DNA of 64,000 bases, from contig NZ_AJXT01000029.1 of assembly GCF_000264295.1 (NCBI RefSeq), forward strand, positions 1-64,000, in the 5' to 3' direction. A program made the translations under genes and the position numbers. This document shows positions 46,333 to 55,502 of this stretch, one piece after another. Positions within the stretch are counted from its first letter, which is position 1, and each line of letters starts with the position of its first letter. The notes below the pieces were generated by a model. That model did no database searches. It saw only the letters and a list, made by a program, of their open reading frames with translations, and was not told the origin of the DNA. This DNA is from Rhodanobacter spathiphylli B39. Its GTDB lineage: Bacteria; Pseudomonadota; Gammaproteobacteria; Xanthomonadales; Rhodanobacteraceae.

Positions 46333-46732
46333 GGCCCTGCTCGAAGCGTTCCGCTCGACCGCGTACCACGTGTGCATCGACACGGTGAACTGGGCCACGA
46401 TCCGGGTCGACCTGCCCTTGCCCGCCGCACTGGCCGAGGTGGTCGGCGGCCGCTCGTGGGCCTTCATCACCGCCTGGAATCCGCAGGCACGCCGCCGCGC
46501 ACCAGCCGAGAACCTGGCCGCCCAGCACGAATTGCTGGGCGCCCTGCAGGCGCAGCCCGGCGCCATCGTGCTGCCGGCCATCGGGGTGGGCAGCAGCGGC
46601 TGGAGCGAACCCAGCCTGTTCGCCATCGGTCCGGACCTGGCCATCCTCGATGCACTGGCGAAGGCACACGGGCAACTGGCCTATGTGCATGGCGAGGCCG
46701 CCGGCGCCGCCCTGCTGCGCACCGTGGGCTGA
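46325..46732 (+). CDS. DUF3293 protein
   Basis: A 135-residue protein of the DUF3293 type with SWAFITAWNPQARR near residue 45 and GVGSSGWSEPSLFAIG near residue 90, which are the conserved blocks of that uncharacterised family. Its ATG overlaps the kmo stop by eight bases, so it is translationally coupled to kmo. No function is known. Confidence 0.75.
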   Translation: MDEALLEAFRSTAYHVCIDTVNWATIRVDLPLPAALAEVVGGRSWAFITAWNPQARRRAPAENLAAQHELLGALQAQPGAIVLPAIGVGSSGWSEPSLFAIGPDLAILDALAKAHGQLAYVHGEAAGAALLRTVG

Positions 46733-46791
46733 AGCTTCAGCGGCAGTGCGCCGCATGGACAGCACCGGCGCCATTGCGGACAATCGCGGGA

Positions 46792-47427
46792 ATGACTGCC
46801 GCCAGCACCACCGTGCCCCTGCTCCAAGCACGGGCCCTGAGTTTCCATCGCCAGGACGAACCGGTGTTCGCGCCGCTGGACTTTCAGCTGCACGCGGGCG
46901 AACTGGCCCTGGTCGAGGGCGACAACGGCAGCGGCAAGACCACCTTGCTGCGCATGCTGGCCGGGCTGCTCCATCGCGGCGGAGGCGAACTGCTCTGGCG
47001 CGGTGAGGCGCTGCAGCGCGACCAGTGCGCAGGCCAGATCCTGTTCCTCGGTCACCAGCTGGGCCTCAAGGCAGACCTGAGTCCCCGCGAAAACCTGCGC
47101 ATCGCCGCGGGCCTGCATGGCACGCGCGAAGGCCTGGGCATGGCTTCCGTGCTGGCCGACGTCGGCCTGCGCGGTTACGAAGACGAGCCGGTGCGGCGCC
47201 TGTCGGCCGGCCAGAAGAAGCGCGCGGCGCTCGCCCGGCTGGTTCTGCTGCCGGCCACGCTGTGGCTGCTCGACGAGCCGTACGCGAACCTGGACCGCAT
47301 CGGCATCGCCCTGGTGAACCATTTGCTGGAAAAGCACACCGCCGCCGGCGGCGCCGCGATGGTCACCAGCCACGGCACGGTGAGCTTCCACGGCGGCGAG
47401 CCGCGACGGATCCGCATGCATGGCTGA
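46792..47427 (+). CDS. ccmA: Heme exporter ATPase CcmA
   Basis: The ATP-binding subunit of the CcmABCD complex used for cytochrome c maturation. The 211-residue protein has Walker A GDNGSGKTT at residues 43-51, signature LSAGQKKRAALARL and Walker B LWLLDEPYANLD. It begins the ccm cluster about 60 bases after the DUF3293 gene and overlaps ccmB by eight bases. Confidence 0.95.
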   Translation: MTAASTTVPLLQARALSFHRQDEPVFAPLDFQLHAGELALVEGDNGSGKTTLLRMLAGLLHRGGGELLWRGEALQRDQCAGQILFLGHQLGLKADLSPRENLRIAAGLHGTREGLGMASVLADVGLRGYEDEPVRRLSAGQKKRAALARLVLLPATLWLLDEPYANLDRIGIALVNHLLEKHTAAGGAAMVTSHGTVSFHGGEPRRIRMHG

Positions 47428-48109
47428 GCATCCCGGCGTTGCCACCGCCTGCGCCGCGATGCTGCGGCGCGACCTCACCCTGGCCTGGCGCCGGCGCGGC
47501 GACATCGCGATGCCGGTGCTGTACGCGCTGATCGTGACCATGCTGTTCCCGTTCGCGCTGGGGCCGGAAGACACCTTGCTGCAACGGATCGCCGGCGGCG
47601 TGATCCTGGTGACCGTGCTGCTGGCGATGCTGCTGGCGCTGGATGCGATGTTCTCCAGCGACATCGAGGACGGCTCGCTGGAACAGCTGGTGCTGGCGCC
47701 GCAGCCGCTGGCGCTGCTGCTGGGCATGAAAATCCTTGCGCACTGGATCACCACCGCACTGCCGCTGATCGTGATTGCGCCGCTGATGGCCGCGATGCTG
47801 CACCTGCCCGGCGCGGTGATTCCCGTGCTGTTGCTGGCCCTGCTGCTGGCCACGCCGCTGCTGAGTCTGCTGGGTGCGGTGCTGGTGGCGCTGACGGCCG
47901 GCACCCGGCGCTCTGGTATGCTGCTGGCCCTGATGTTGCTGCCTTTGTGCGTACCGGCCGTGATCTTCGCCGCCGGTGCCGTGGCGGCGGCCCAACAGGG
48001 TTTGCCGTGGCTTGCACCGATCGCCTGGCTCGCTGCCTCGCTGGCGCTGGCCGTGGTGCTGGCGCCGCTGGCCTGCGCCGCCGCCCTCCGTATTGCCCTG
48101 GACGCATGA
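47420..48109 (+). CDS. ccmB: Heme exporter permease CcmB
   Basis: A 229-residue inner-membrane protein with six helices, part of the CcmABCD complex that releases holo-CcmE. The N-terminal LRRDLTLAWRRRGD and FSSDIEDGSLEQLVLAPQP (loop) are characteristic. It overlaps ccmA by eight bases and precedes ccmC by nine bases. Confidence 0.95.
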   Translation: MAEHPGVATACAAMLRRDLTLAWRRRGDIAMPVLYALIVTMLFPFALGPEDTLLQRIAGGVILVTVLLAMLLALDAMFSSDIEDGSLEQLVLAPQPLALLLGMKILAHWITTALPLIVIAPLMAAMLHLPGAVIPVLLLALLLATPLLSLLGAVLVALTAGTRRSGMLLALMLLPLCVPAVIFAAGAVAAAQQGLPWLAPIAWLAASLALAVVLAPLACAAALRIALDA

Positions 48110-48118
48110 CGATTCACC

Positions 48119-48877
48119 ATGTCTAACTGGATTCCGCTCTGGTTGCACCGGCTGAGCTCGCCGCCAACCTTCTACCGCTTCGCCGGAACGCTGCAGCCAT
48201 GGGCGATGACGCTGGCCCTGCTGCTGGGCGCGGTGGCCCTGTACGGCGGCCTGGTGCTGGCCCCGGCCGACTACCAGCAGGGCGATGCCTACCGGATCAT
48301 CTTCATCCACGTGCCCAGCGCGTGGATGGGCATGTTCATCTATGCGGTGATGGGCGTGGCCGGGTTCATCGCGCTGGTCTGGCGGATCAAGCTGGCCGAG
48401 GTCGTGGCGATGCAGTCGGCGCCGATCGGCGCGGCGTTCACCTTCATCACCCTGGTCACCGGTTCGCTGTGGGGCAAGCCGATGTGGGGCACCTGGTGGA
48501 CCTGGGATGCGCGGCTCACCTCCGAACTGGTGCTGCTGTTCCTGTTCCTGGGCGTGATCGGCCTGTACCACGCATTCGAGGATCGCCGCCAGGGCGCCCG
48601 CGCCGCCGCCTTCCTCGCCATCGTCGGCGTCATCAACGTGCCGATCGTGCATTTCTCGGTGAACTGGTGGAACACCTTGCACCAGGGCAGCACGGTCAAC
48701 GTGTTCGGCAAGTCCACCATGTCCTGGGACATGCTGTGGCCGCTGCTGACGATGACCCTGGCCACCAAGTGCTACTACGCCGCCAGCCTGTTCCGCCGCG
48801 TGCGCACCGACCTGCTCGACCTGGAAGGCGGCAAGGACTGGGTGCGCCAGATCGCCGAAAGCGAGGCCGACCGATGA
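48119..48877 (+). CDS. ccmC: Heme handling protein CcmC
   Basis: CcmC attaches heme to CcmE at the periplasmic side. The 252-residue protein has six membrane helices and the tryptophan-rich WWD motif GTWWTWDARLTSELVLLFL, with conserved histidines at FIHVPSAWMGMF and near VHFSVNWWNTLHQG. Its stop overlaps the ccmD start (ATGA). Confidence 0.96.
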   Translation: MSNWIPLWLHRLSSPPTFYRFAGTLQPWAMTLALLLGAVALYGGLVLAPADYQQGDAYRIIFIHVPSAWMGMFIYAVMGVAGFIALVWRIKLAEVVAMQSAPIGAAFTFITLVTGSLWGKPMWGTWWTWDARLTSELVLLFLFLGVIGLYHAFEDRRQGARAAAFLAIVGVINVPIVHFSVNWWNTLHQGSTVNVFGKSTMSWDMLWPLLTMTLATKCYYAASLFRRVRTDLLDLEGGKDWVRQIAESEADR

Positions 48878-49080
48878 ACGCCCTGCAGCATTTCCTGGCA
48901 ATGGGCGGTTACGCGGCCTACGTGTGGCCGGCCTATGCGCTGTTCTTCGTCGTGCTGATCGCCGACACCGTCGCGCCGCGCCTGCGCCGCCACCAGGTGC
49001 TGCGGGAACTTCGCGCACGGCTGGCGCGTCAGAGCGTGCGCCAGGAACGCAAACCCCCTTCCACTCCAGCATCCCCCTGA
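48874..49080 (+). CDS. ccmD: Heme exporter protein CcmD
   Basis: A 68-residue protein with one membrane helix (YAAYVWPAYALFFVVLIADTV) followed by an arginine-rich cytoplasmic tail, the standard CcmD layout. It is needed for release of heme-loaded CcmE. It starts inside the ccmC stop. Confidence 0.9.
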   Translation: MNALQHFLAMGGYAAYVWPAYALFFVVLIADTVAPRLRRHQVLRELRARLARQSVRQERKPPSTPASP

Positions 49081-49098
49081 CCGGGGCGGTTTTCGACC

Positions 49099-49566
49099 AT
49101 GCCCATGAACCCCACCCGCAAGCGCCGGCTCACCATCGTGCTGTCGATCCTCGCCGCGGCCGTCGTCGCCGCCGTGCTGGTGGTGCTGGCGTTGCAGAAC
49201 AACATGAACTACCTGCTGACCCCGAGCCAGGTGCAGTCGGGCGAAGCGGCCAGCTACAAGACCTTCCGCCTCGGCGGCATGGTCAAGGCCGGTTCGATCC
49301 AGCGCTCCAGCGACTCGCTCAAGGTCACTTTCACCGTGGTCGATGCCGGCGGCGCGATGCCGGTGGAGTACACCGGCATCCTGCCCGACCTGTTCCGCGA
49401 CAACCAGTCGGTGATCGCCACCGGCCACATGGACAACGCCCGCTTCGTCGCCACCGAAGTGCTGGCCAAGCATGACGAGACGTACATGCCCAAGGAGTTG
49501 AAGGACGCCATGGCCAAGGCGCATGCCGACAAGCCGGGAATCGAGAAAGCCGGGAATCGGGAATAG
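49099..49566 (+). CDS. ccmE: Heme chaperone CcmE
   Basis: A 155-residue periplasmic heme chaperone with an N-terminal anchor helix (about 11-31). The heme-linking histidine is H125 in [13 protein letters not shown], with the conserved tyrosine nearby (Y129). Unusually, the last codons lie in a run of GGGAAT repeats, so the C-terminal tail ([10 protein letters not shown]) is encoded by the intergenic repeat element that follows. This tail is beyond the essential domain. Confidence 0.95.
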   Translation: MPMNPTRKRRLTIVLSILAAAVVAAVLVVLALQNNMNYLLTPSQVQSGEAASYKTFRLGGMVKAGSIQRSSDSLKVTFTVVDAGGAMPVEYTGILPDLFRDNQSVIATGHMDNARFVATEVLAKHDETYMPKELKDAMAKAHADKPGIEKAGNRE

Positions 49567-49687
49567 AGAACAGGGAATAGGAAAAGCCATGTATGCCAAC
49601 TCTTGTTGCCACTTCCTGCACCGAAGTACGCCGAAGCGGCGGGGTGCCTTGCTCTTGACCATTCCCCATTCCCCATTTCCCATTCCC
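49536..49687. repeat. GGGAAT/ATTCCC repeat element inside the ccm operon
   Basis: Four GGGAAT units (49536, 49552, 49559 and 49573) face four ATTCCC-type units (49661, 49668, 49675 with an extra T, and 49682) across an 80-base centre. The arms are imperfect inverted repeats of about 35 bases. The left arm overlaps the end of ccmE, and the element ends 11 bases before ccmF. Comparable GGGAAT-rich intergenic repeats are common in Xanthomonadales. Confidence 0.75.
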
Positions 49688-49698
49688 GGCACAAACCC

Positions 49699-51684
49699 AT
49701 GACCCCCGAACTCGGCCAACTCGCGCTGATCCTCGCCCTGTTGCTGGCGCTGGCGCAGAGCATCCTGCCGCTGGTCGGCGCGTGGCGCGGCAATCGCGCG
49801 CTGATGGCGGTGGCGCGCCCGGCTGCCGCCGGCCAGGCGGTGTTCGTGGCGATGGCGTTCGGCATCCTGGCCTGGGCGTTCCTGCGCTTCGACTTCTCGG
49901 TGCAGTACGTGGCCGACAACTCGAACCTGGCACTGCCGTGGTATTACCGCATCGCCGCGGTGTGGGGCGCACACGAGGGTTCGCTGCTGCTGTGGATCCT
50001 GATCCTCAACGTGTGGACGATCGCCCTGGCGGCGCTGAGCCAGAAGCTGCCCGAGGTGTTCGCCTCGCGGGTGATCGCGGTGATGGGACTGATCGCGGTG
50101 GGCTTCCTCGCCTTCATCATCTTCACGTCGAATCCGTTCGGCCGGCTGTTGCCGATGCCGGGTGACGGCGCGGACCTGAACCCGGTGCTGCAGGACCCGG
50201 GCATGACCTTCCATCCACCGATGCTGTACATGGGCTATGTCGGCTTCTCGGTGGCGTTCGCGTTCTCGATCGCCGCCCTGCTCGGCGGCGAGCTGGAACA
50301 GGCCTGGGTGCGCTGGGCGCGGCCGTGGACCAACATGGCCTGGGCCTTCCTCACCTGCGGCATCGTCGCCGGCAGCTGGTGGGCGTACGCCGAACTGGGC
50401 TGGGGCGGCTGGTGGTTCTGGGACCCGGTGGAGAACGCCAGCTTCATGCCGTGGCTGGTCGGCGCCGCGCTTATCCATGCGCAGGCCGTCACCGAGAAGC
50501 GCGGCTCGCTGCGCGCGTGGACCATCCTGCTGTCGATCTTCGCGTTCTCGCTGTCGCTGCTGGGCACCTTCCTGGTCCGCTCGGGCGTGCTCACCTCGGT
50601 GCATGCATTTGCTTCGGACCCGCGCCGCGGCGTGTTCATCCTGGCCTTCCTCACCATCGTGGTCGGCGGCTCGCTGCTGCTGTACGCGCTGCGTGCACCG
50701 AAGGTGCTGGGCGGCAAGGCGTTCAACGTGGTGTCGCGCGAAACGGTGTTGCTGATCGGCAACCTGATGTTCGCGGTGGCGGCGGCGATGGTGCTGCTGG
50801 GCACGCTGTTCCCGCTGATCGGCGATGCGCTGAACCTGGGCCGGATCTCGGTGGGCCCGCCCTACTTCGGCTTCCTGTTTCCGCTGCTGATGGCGCCGGT
50901 GGTGCTGCTGATGCCGTTCGGCCCGTTCCTGCGCTGGGGCAAGGGCGACGCGCCGGTGCTGAAGGGACTGCTGCTGCGGGTGGTCGTCGCCGCGCTGGCC
51001 TGCGCGATCGTCGCGGCCTTCCTGGTCGACGGCAACCTCAAGGCGATCGTCGGCGTCGCCGCCGGCGTGTGGGTGGTCGTCGGCGTGCTGCTGTATGCGC
51101 TCAAGCGCTGGCGTGAGGCACCGCGTGGCCGGCGCTATCCGGGCGAGATGGCCGGCATGCTGCTGGCGCATCTGGGCGTGGGCATCTTCGTGATCGGCGT
51201 GCTGCTGTCCGAATCGCTCAGCGTGACCCGCGACGTGCGCATGGCGCCCGGCGAGACCCAGCACATCGGCAGCTACGATTTTCGCTTCGACGGCGTGCAC
51301 CACACCACCGGCCCGAACTGGACCGCCGACCAGGGCACGGTCACGGTCACCCGGGGCGAGAAGCAGATCGCGGTGATGCATCCGCAGAAACGCACCTACC
51401 CGCGTGGCCAGGTGCAAACCGAATCGGCCGTCGACGCCGGCGTCACCCGCGACCTCTACGTGGCGCTGGGCGAGCCGATGGACGCGAACAACCTCGAAGG
51501 CGCGTGGGCGCTGCGGCTCTACACCAAGCCGTTCATCCGCTGGATCTGGGGCGGCGGCCTGCTGATGATGCTGGGCGGCGTGGTCTGCGCCACCGACAAG
51601 CGCTTCCGCCTCAAGCGGGCGGCGAAGGCTGAAGGCGTCGTCGACGCCGGCGCCACGCTGCAGGTCGGGGAAAGCCGCGCATGA
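49699..51684 (+). CDS. ccmF: Heme lyase CcmF
   Basis: CcmF joins heme from CcmE to apocytochrome c. The 661-residue protein has about 14 membrane helices and the WWD motif GWGGWWFWDPVENASFMPW. Conserved histidines lie in VWGAHEGSLLLW and in the region FHPPMLYMGYVGF. The start MTPELGQLAL was chosen over an upstream frame made of repeat sequence. It is separated from ccmE by the GGGAAT element. Confidence 0.96.
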   Translation: MTPELGQLALILALLLALAQSILPLVGAWRGNRALMAVARPAAAGQAVFVAMAFGILAWAFLRFDFSVQYVADNSNLALPWYYRIAAVWGAHEGSLLLWILILNVWTIALAALSQKLPEVFASRVIAVMGLIAVGFLAFIIFTSNPFGRLLPMPGDGADLNPVLQDPGMTFHPPMLYMGYVGFSVAFAFSIAALLGGELEQAWVRWARPWTNMAWAFLTCGIVAGSWWAYAELGWGGWWFWDPVENASFMPWLVGAALIHAQAVTEKRGSLRAWTILLSIFAFSLSLLGTFLVRSGVLTSVHAFASDPRRGVFILAFLTIVVGGSLLLYALRAPKVLGGKAFNVVSRETVLLIGNLMFAVAAAMVLLGTLFPLIGDALNLGRISVGPPYFGFLFPLLMAPVVLLMPFGPFLRWGKGDAPVLKGLLLRVVVAALACAIVAAFLVDGNLKAIVGVAAGVWVVVGVLLYALKRWREAPRGRRYPGEMAGMLLAHLGVGIFVIGVLLSESLSVTRDVRMAPGETQHIGSYDFRFDGVHHTTGPNWTADQGTVTVTRGEKQIAVMHPQKRTYPRGQVQTESAVDAGVTRDLYVALGEPMDANNLEGAWALRLYTKPFIRWIWGGGLLMMLGGVVCATDKRFRLKRAAKAEGVVDAGATLQVGESRA

Positions 51685-52223
51685 ACCGCCTGCTTCCTTT
51701 CATCGGCTTCATGTTGTTGGTCGGCCTGTTCGGCTTCGGCATCTGGTGGAACACCCAGCACGATCCGAATGCGATCCCCACGCCGCTGCTGAACAAGCCG
51801 GCACCGGAATTCAACCTGCCCAAGCTGTACGAGCCGGCGCAGAAGGTCAGCAAGGCCGACCTGCTGGGCAAGCCCTACCTGCTCAACGTGTTCGCCAGCT
51901 GGTGCATCGAATGCGGCGTGGAGCACCCGGTGCTGAGCGCCGCGGCGCCGACCCTGGGCGTCCAGCTGGTCGGCTACAACTACAAGGACCCGCCGGCGGA
52001 TGCGAAGAACTGGCTGGCCAAGCACGGCAATCCGTACGCCCTGCTGATCGCCGACGAACCGGGCAACACCGCGATCGACTTCGGCGTGTACGGCGCGCCG
52101 GAAAGCTTCCTGATCGATGCGAAGGGCGTGATCCGCTACAAGCACATCGGCCCGATCACGCCCGAGGTGATGGCGAAGGAACTGAAGCCGGCGATCGCGG
52201 CGATGCTGAAGGAGGCACAGTGA
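51681..52223 (+). CDS. ccmG: Thiol:disulfide interchange protein CcmG/DsbE
   Basis: A membrane-anchored thioredoxin of 180 residues that keeps apocytochrome cysteines reduced for heme attachment. The N-terminal helix is about residues 5-24 and the active site is WCIEC (C75, C78). Family motifs AKHGNPY and GVYGAPESFLID follow. It overlaps ccmF by four bases and ccmH by one. Confidence 0.95.
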   Translation: MNRLLPFIGFMLLVGLFGFGIWWNTQHDPNAIPTPLLNKPAPEFNLPKLYEPAQKVSKADLLGKPYLLNVFASWCIECGVEHPVLSAAAPTLGVQLVGYNYKDPPADAKNWLAKHGNPYALLIADEPGNTAIDFGVYGAPESFLIDAKGVIRYKHIGPITPEVMAKELKPAIAAMLKEAQ

Positions 52224-52669
52224 TGCGCCGGTTGCTGCGGGTATTCCTCGTCGCTTCGCTGCTGCTGGGCGGCTTCGCCTGCGCGCAGGCGATCGAGCCG
52301 ATGCCGTTCAAGGATCACGCGCAGGAACTGCGCTTCCAGCACCTCACCCACCAGCTGCGCTGTCCGATGTGCCAGAACGAGACACTGGCCGACTCCAACG
52401 CGCCGATCGCCCGCGACCTGCGCAACCAGATTTTCAGGATGATGCAGGAAGGCCGCAGCGACGACGAGATCAGGCAATACCTGGTCGCCCGCTACTCCGA
52501 GTTCGTGCTGTACGACCCGCCGCTGACCGTCGGCACTTCGTTGCTGTGGTTCGGCCCGCTGCTGATCCTGCTGGGTGGTGCCGGCGTGGTGCTGGTGATG
52601 ATCCGCCAGCGCAGTCGTGCCGCCCGCACCATGGATGAGACACCTACCGATTCCGGGGACGACTGGTGA
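52223..52669 (+). CDS. ccmH: Cytochrome c maturation protein CcmH
   Basis: A 148-residue protein with a signal peptide, the redox pair LRCPMCQNETLADSNA (C47, C50), a three-helix domain and a C-terminal membrane helix. It works with CcmG to present reduced apocytochrome c. The start overlaps the ccmG stop (TGATG) and its stop overlaps the ccmI start. Confidence 0.95.
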   Translation: MRRLLRVFLVASLLLGGFACAQAIEPMPFKDHAQELRFQHLTHQLRCPMCQNETLADSNAPIARDLRNQIFRMMQEGRSDDEIRQYLVARYSEFVLYDPPLTVGTSLLWFGPLLILLGGAGVVLVMIRQRSRAARTMDETPTDSGDDW

Positions 52670-53718
52670 AGATCGCTTTTGTCGTGATTGCCGCGGCGAT
52701 GGTCGCGGCGGCACTGGCCTTGTTGCTGTTGCCTTTGCTGCGCCAGGGCCGTGAAGCCGGCCGCCCGCGCAGCGTGTTCGCGCTGGCCCTGCTGATCGCC
52801 CTGGTGCTGCCGCTGGGCACCGGCACGCTGTACCTGCTGGTCGGCACGCCCAACGCGTTGAACCCCGCCAGCACGCAGGCACTGCCCTCGCTCACCATGG
52901 ACCAGGCGCTGACCGAACTGCGTGCCCACCTGAAACAGCAGCCGGACGACCTGCAGGGCTGGATGCTGCTGGCCCAGACCAGCAGCATGCTGCATCAGCC
53001 GGCGGATGCGCGCGATGCCTTCGAGCATGCCCTGACACTGTCGCCGAACAACGCCGAGGCGATGATCGGCTGGGCCGAGAACGACTCGATGACGAGGGCC
53101 GATCACCGCATCGACGGTCGCGCACGCGAGCTGCTCCAGCGCGCCGTGAAACTGCAGCCGGACAGCCAGCGCGGCCTGTGGCTGCTCGGCATCAGCGATT
53201 TCCAGAATGGCGACTACCGCGACGCCGCCGCCACCTGGCGCCTGCTGCAACCGCAGCTGGAGCCGGGCTCGACCGTGGCCAAATCCGTCGCCGAACAGAT
53301 CGCCGTCGCCGATGCCCGCGCCGGCGGCGCACCGGCCGGCGCGTCGTCGAGCACTCCCGCTGACGCCCCCCCAGGCGCCACGCTGCAGGTGCAAGTGGCG
53401 CTGGCGCCGGCGCTGAAGGACAAGCTGGCTGCAGGCGACGTGCTGTTCGTCTATGCCCGTTCGCCGGACGGCCCGCCGATGCCGCTGGCGGTGGCCAAAC
53501 TCGATCCCGCCAGCCTGCCCGCCACGGTCACGCTGACCGACGCGATGGCGATGACGCCGGCGTTCAAGCTGTCCTCGGTCACCCAGGTCTTCGTCGGTGC
53601 GCGGATCAGCCACGGCGGCCAGCCCGAGGCCCGGCCCGGCGACCTGGAAGGCGACGCTGGCGTGGTCGCGGTGGACAGCAAGACGCCGATCAAGATCAGC
53701 ATCGACAAGGTGCATTGA
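52666..53718 (+). CDS. ccmI: Cytochrome c maturation TPR protein CcmI
   Basis: A 350-residue protein starting at GTG, overlapping the ccmH stop by four bases. It has two N-terminal membrane helices (about 3-22 and 31-50), then TPR units (for example GWMLLAQTSSMLHQPADARDAF in parts) and a C-terminal beta-rich domain with LQVQVALAPALKDKL and VFVGARISHGGQPEARPGDLEG. It chaperones apocytochrome c. It ends the ccm operon, and metX follows three bases later. Confidence 0.9.
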   Translation: MKIAFVVIAAAMVAAALALLLLPLLRQGREAGRPRSVFALALLIALVLPLGTGTLYLLVGTPNALNPASTQALPSLTMDQALTELRAHLKQQPDDLQGWMLLAQTSSMLHQPADARDAFEHALTLSPNNAEAMIGWAENDSMTRADHRIDGRARELLQRAVKLQPDSQRGLWLLGISDFQNGDYRDAAATWRLLQPQLEPGSTVAKSVAEQIAVADARAGGAPAGASSSTPADAPPGATLQVQVALAPALKDKLAAGDVLFVYARSPDGPPMPLAVAKLDPASLPATVTLTDAMAMTPAFKLSSVTQVFVGARISHGGQPEARPGDLEGDAGVVAVDSKTPIKISIDKVH

Positions 53719-53720
53719 CG

Positions 53721-54845
53721 ATGGGCGACGCGCGCCGTTACCTCGACCTGCCCTCGCCCTTCGCGATGAAGCGCGGCGGCGAGCTGCACGGTGCGCACGT
53801 CGCCTACGAAACCTGGGGCCACTTGAACGCGGCCCGCGACAACGCCGTGCTGGTGCTGACCGGGCTGTCGCCCAGCGCACACATGACCTCATGCGACGAG
53901 GACCCCTCGCCCGGCTGGTGGCAGGAGATGGCCGGCCCCGCCAAGGCGATCGACACCGGGCGCTGGTTCGTGATCTGCGTGAACTCGCTGGGCAGCGACA
54001 AGGGCTCCACCTGCCCCGCCTCGAACGATCCGGCCACCGGTGACGCCTATCGGCTGAGCTTCCCCGAACTGGCGCTGGAAGACGTGGCCAACGCGGCGCA
54101 CGCCGTGGTCGACAGCCTGGGCATCACGCAACTGGCCTGCCTGATCGGCTGCTCGATGGGCGGCATGAGCGCGCTGGCCTACATGCTGCTGCACCCGGGC
54201 AGCGTGCGCACCCACATCAGCGTGGACACCGCGCCCCAGGCGCAACCGTTCGCGATCGCGATCCGCTCGCTGCAGCGCGAGGCGATCCGGCTCGACCCGC
54301 AGTTCAACGACGGCCGCTACGACATCCATGCCACGGAAGGCGGCAGTTATCCCGACCTCGGCATGAGCATCGCGCGCAAGCTCGGCGTGATCACCTATCG
54401 CTCGGCGATGGAGTGGAACGGCCGCTTCGCCCGCATCCGGCTCGATCCGGAGCAGCGCGAGGACGAACCGTTCGGCCGCGAGTTCCAGGTGGAGTCCTAC
54501 CTCGAAGGTCACGCCCGGCGCTTCGTGCGCAACTTCGACCCGAACTGCTACCTGTACCTGTCGCGTGCCAGCGACTGGTTCGACATCGCCGAATACGGCC
54601 ACGGCAGCGTGCACGAAGGACTAAAGCGCATCCACATCGAACAGGCCATGGTGATCGGCGTCAGCACCGACATCCTGTTTCCGCTGCAGCAGCAGGAACA
54701 GATCGCCGAAGGCCTGCAAGCGGCCGGTGCACAGGTGGAATTCGTGGCGCTGGATTCGCCGCAAGGCCACGACGCGTTCCTGGTCGACATCGAAAACTAC
54801 AGCCGCGCCATCGGCGGCTTCCTGAACCGGCTGGCGGCCGGCTGA
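53721..54845 (+). CDS. metX: MetX-family O-acyltransferase (homoserine or serine)
   Basis: A 374-residue alpha/beta-hydrolase acyltransferase with nucleophile S145 in GCSMGGM, an aspartate in GVSTDILFP and a histidine in QGHDAFLVD. Classical MetX proteins acetylate homoserine. In Xanthomonadales, some have been reassigned as L-serine O-succinyltransferases for cysteine synthesis; here the substrate loop reads LSPSAH at residues 49-54, unlike the acetyltransferase pattern as I recall it. The frame also permits a TTG two codons earlier, but the ATG has AAGGTG in good position. Neighbours are ccmI and a cysteine dioxygenase. Confidence 0.85.
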   Translation: MGDARRYLDLPSPFAMKRGGELHGAHVAYETWGHLNAARDNAVLVLTGLSPSAHMTSCDEDPSPGWWQEMAGPAKAIDTGRWFVICVNSLGSDKGSTCPASNDPATGDAYRLSFPELALEDVANAAHAVVDSLGITQLACLIGCSMGGMSALAYMLLHPGSVRTHISVDTAPQAQPFAIAIRSLQREAIRLDPQFNDGRYDIHATEGGSYPDLGMSIARKLGVITYRSAMEWNGRFARIRLDPEQREDEPFGREFQVESYLEGHARRFVRNFDPNCYLYLSRASDWFDIAEYGHGSVHEGLKRIHIEQAMVIGVSTDILFPLQQQEQIAEGLQAAGAQVEFVALDSPQGHDAFLVDIENYSRAIGGFLNRLAAG

Positions 54846-54893
54846 TCGCCGCGCTGCTAAGCTAGACAGCTCCCGCTTTCCCCCGAGAACGCC

Positions 54894-55475
54894 ATGCTTA
54901 CCCTGGATTTCCCCGGCAGCCGCACCCTGATCGACGCCATCGACGCCGCCGTGGCCAAGTCGACCACCCACGAGCTCACCGACAGCCTGCGCAACAGCCT
55001 GTGCAGGATGATCCGCGACAAGTCGGTGACCCTGCCGGAATGCGTGTTCGAAGCGAATGCCGAGCACTACGCGCGGCGCGAGCTGTACCGCAGCGAGGAG
55101 CACGGCTACTGCGTGGTGGCGATGACCTGGGGCCCGGGCCAGGGCACGCCGATCCACGACCACGACGGCATGTGGTGCGTCGAGGGCGTGTGGAACGGCG
55201 CGCTGGAGATCGTGCAGTACGAACTGCTGGAGCACGACGACAAGCGCTACTGCTTCCAGCCGGTCGGTTCGATCCAGGCCGGCGCCGGCTCGGCCGGCAG
55301 CCTGATCCCGCCACACGAATACCACAGCATCCGCAACCCCAGCGACGACGCGGTCACCGTCAGCCTGCACATCTATTCCGGCCCGATGCTCCGCTGTTCG
55401 GTGTTCCAGCCCCTGCCCGAAGACCGCTGGTACGGACGCGACGTGCGCCAGCTGGGACTCGACCGCGTGCACTGA
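54894..55475 (+). CDS. Cysteine dioxygenase-family thiol dioxygenase
   Basis: A 193-residue cupin enzyme oxidising a small thiol with O2 and Fe(II). The metal ligands are in TPIHDHDGMWCVEGVW and PPHEYHSIRN. The motif fits CDO type I; 3-mercaptopropionate dioxygenases are close relatives, so the substrate is not certain. It comes 48 bases after metX, which points to sulfur amino-acid metabolism. Confidence 0.88.
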   Translation: MLTLDFPGSRTLIDAIDAAVAKSTTHELTDSLRNSLCRMIRDKSVTLPECVFEANAEHYARRELYRSEEHGYCVVAMTWGPGQGTPIHDHDGMWCVEGVWNGALEIVQYELLEHDDKRYCFQPVGSIQAGAGSAGSLIPPHEYHSIRNPSDDAVTVSLHIYSGPMLRCSVFQPLPEDRWYGRDVRQLGLDRVH

Positions 55476-55502
55476 ACCCGGCATAATCCCCCGCTCACAC
55501 GT

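Noticed and set aside
48775-51417. An 880-codon open frame on the minus strand opposite ccmC-ccmF
   Set aside because: It is antisense to the ccm cluster and composed mainly of His, Gln, Arg and Ala; no ribosome site supports it.
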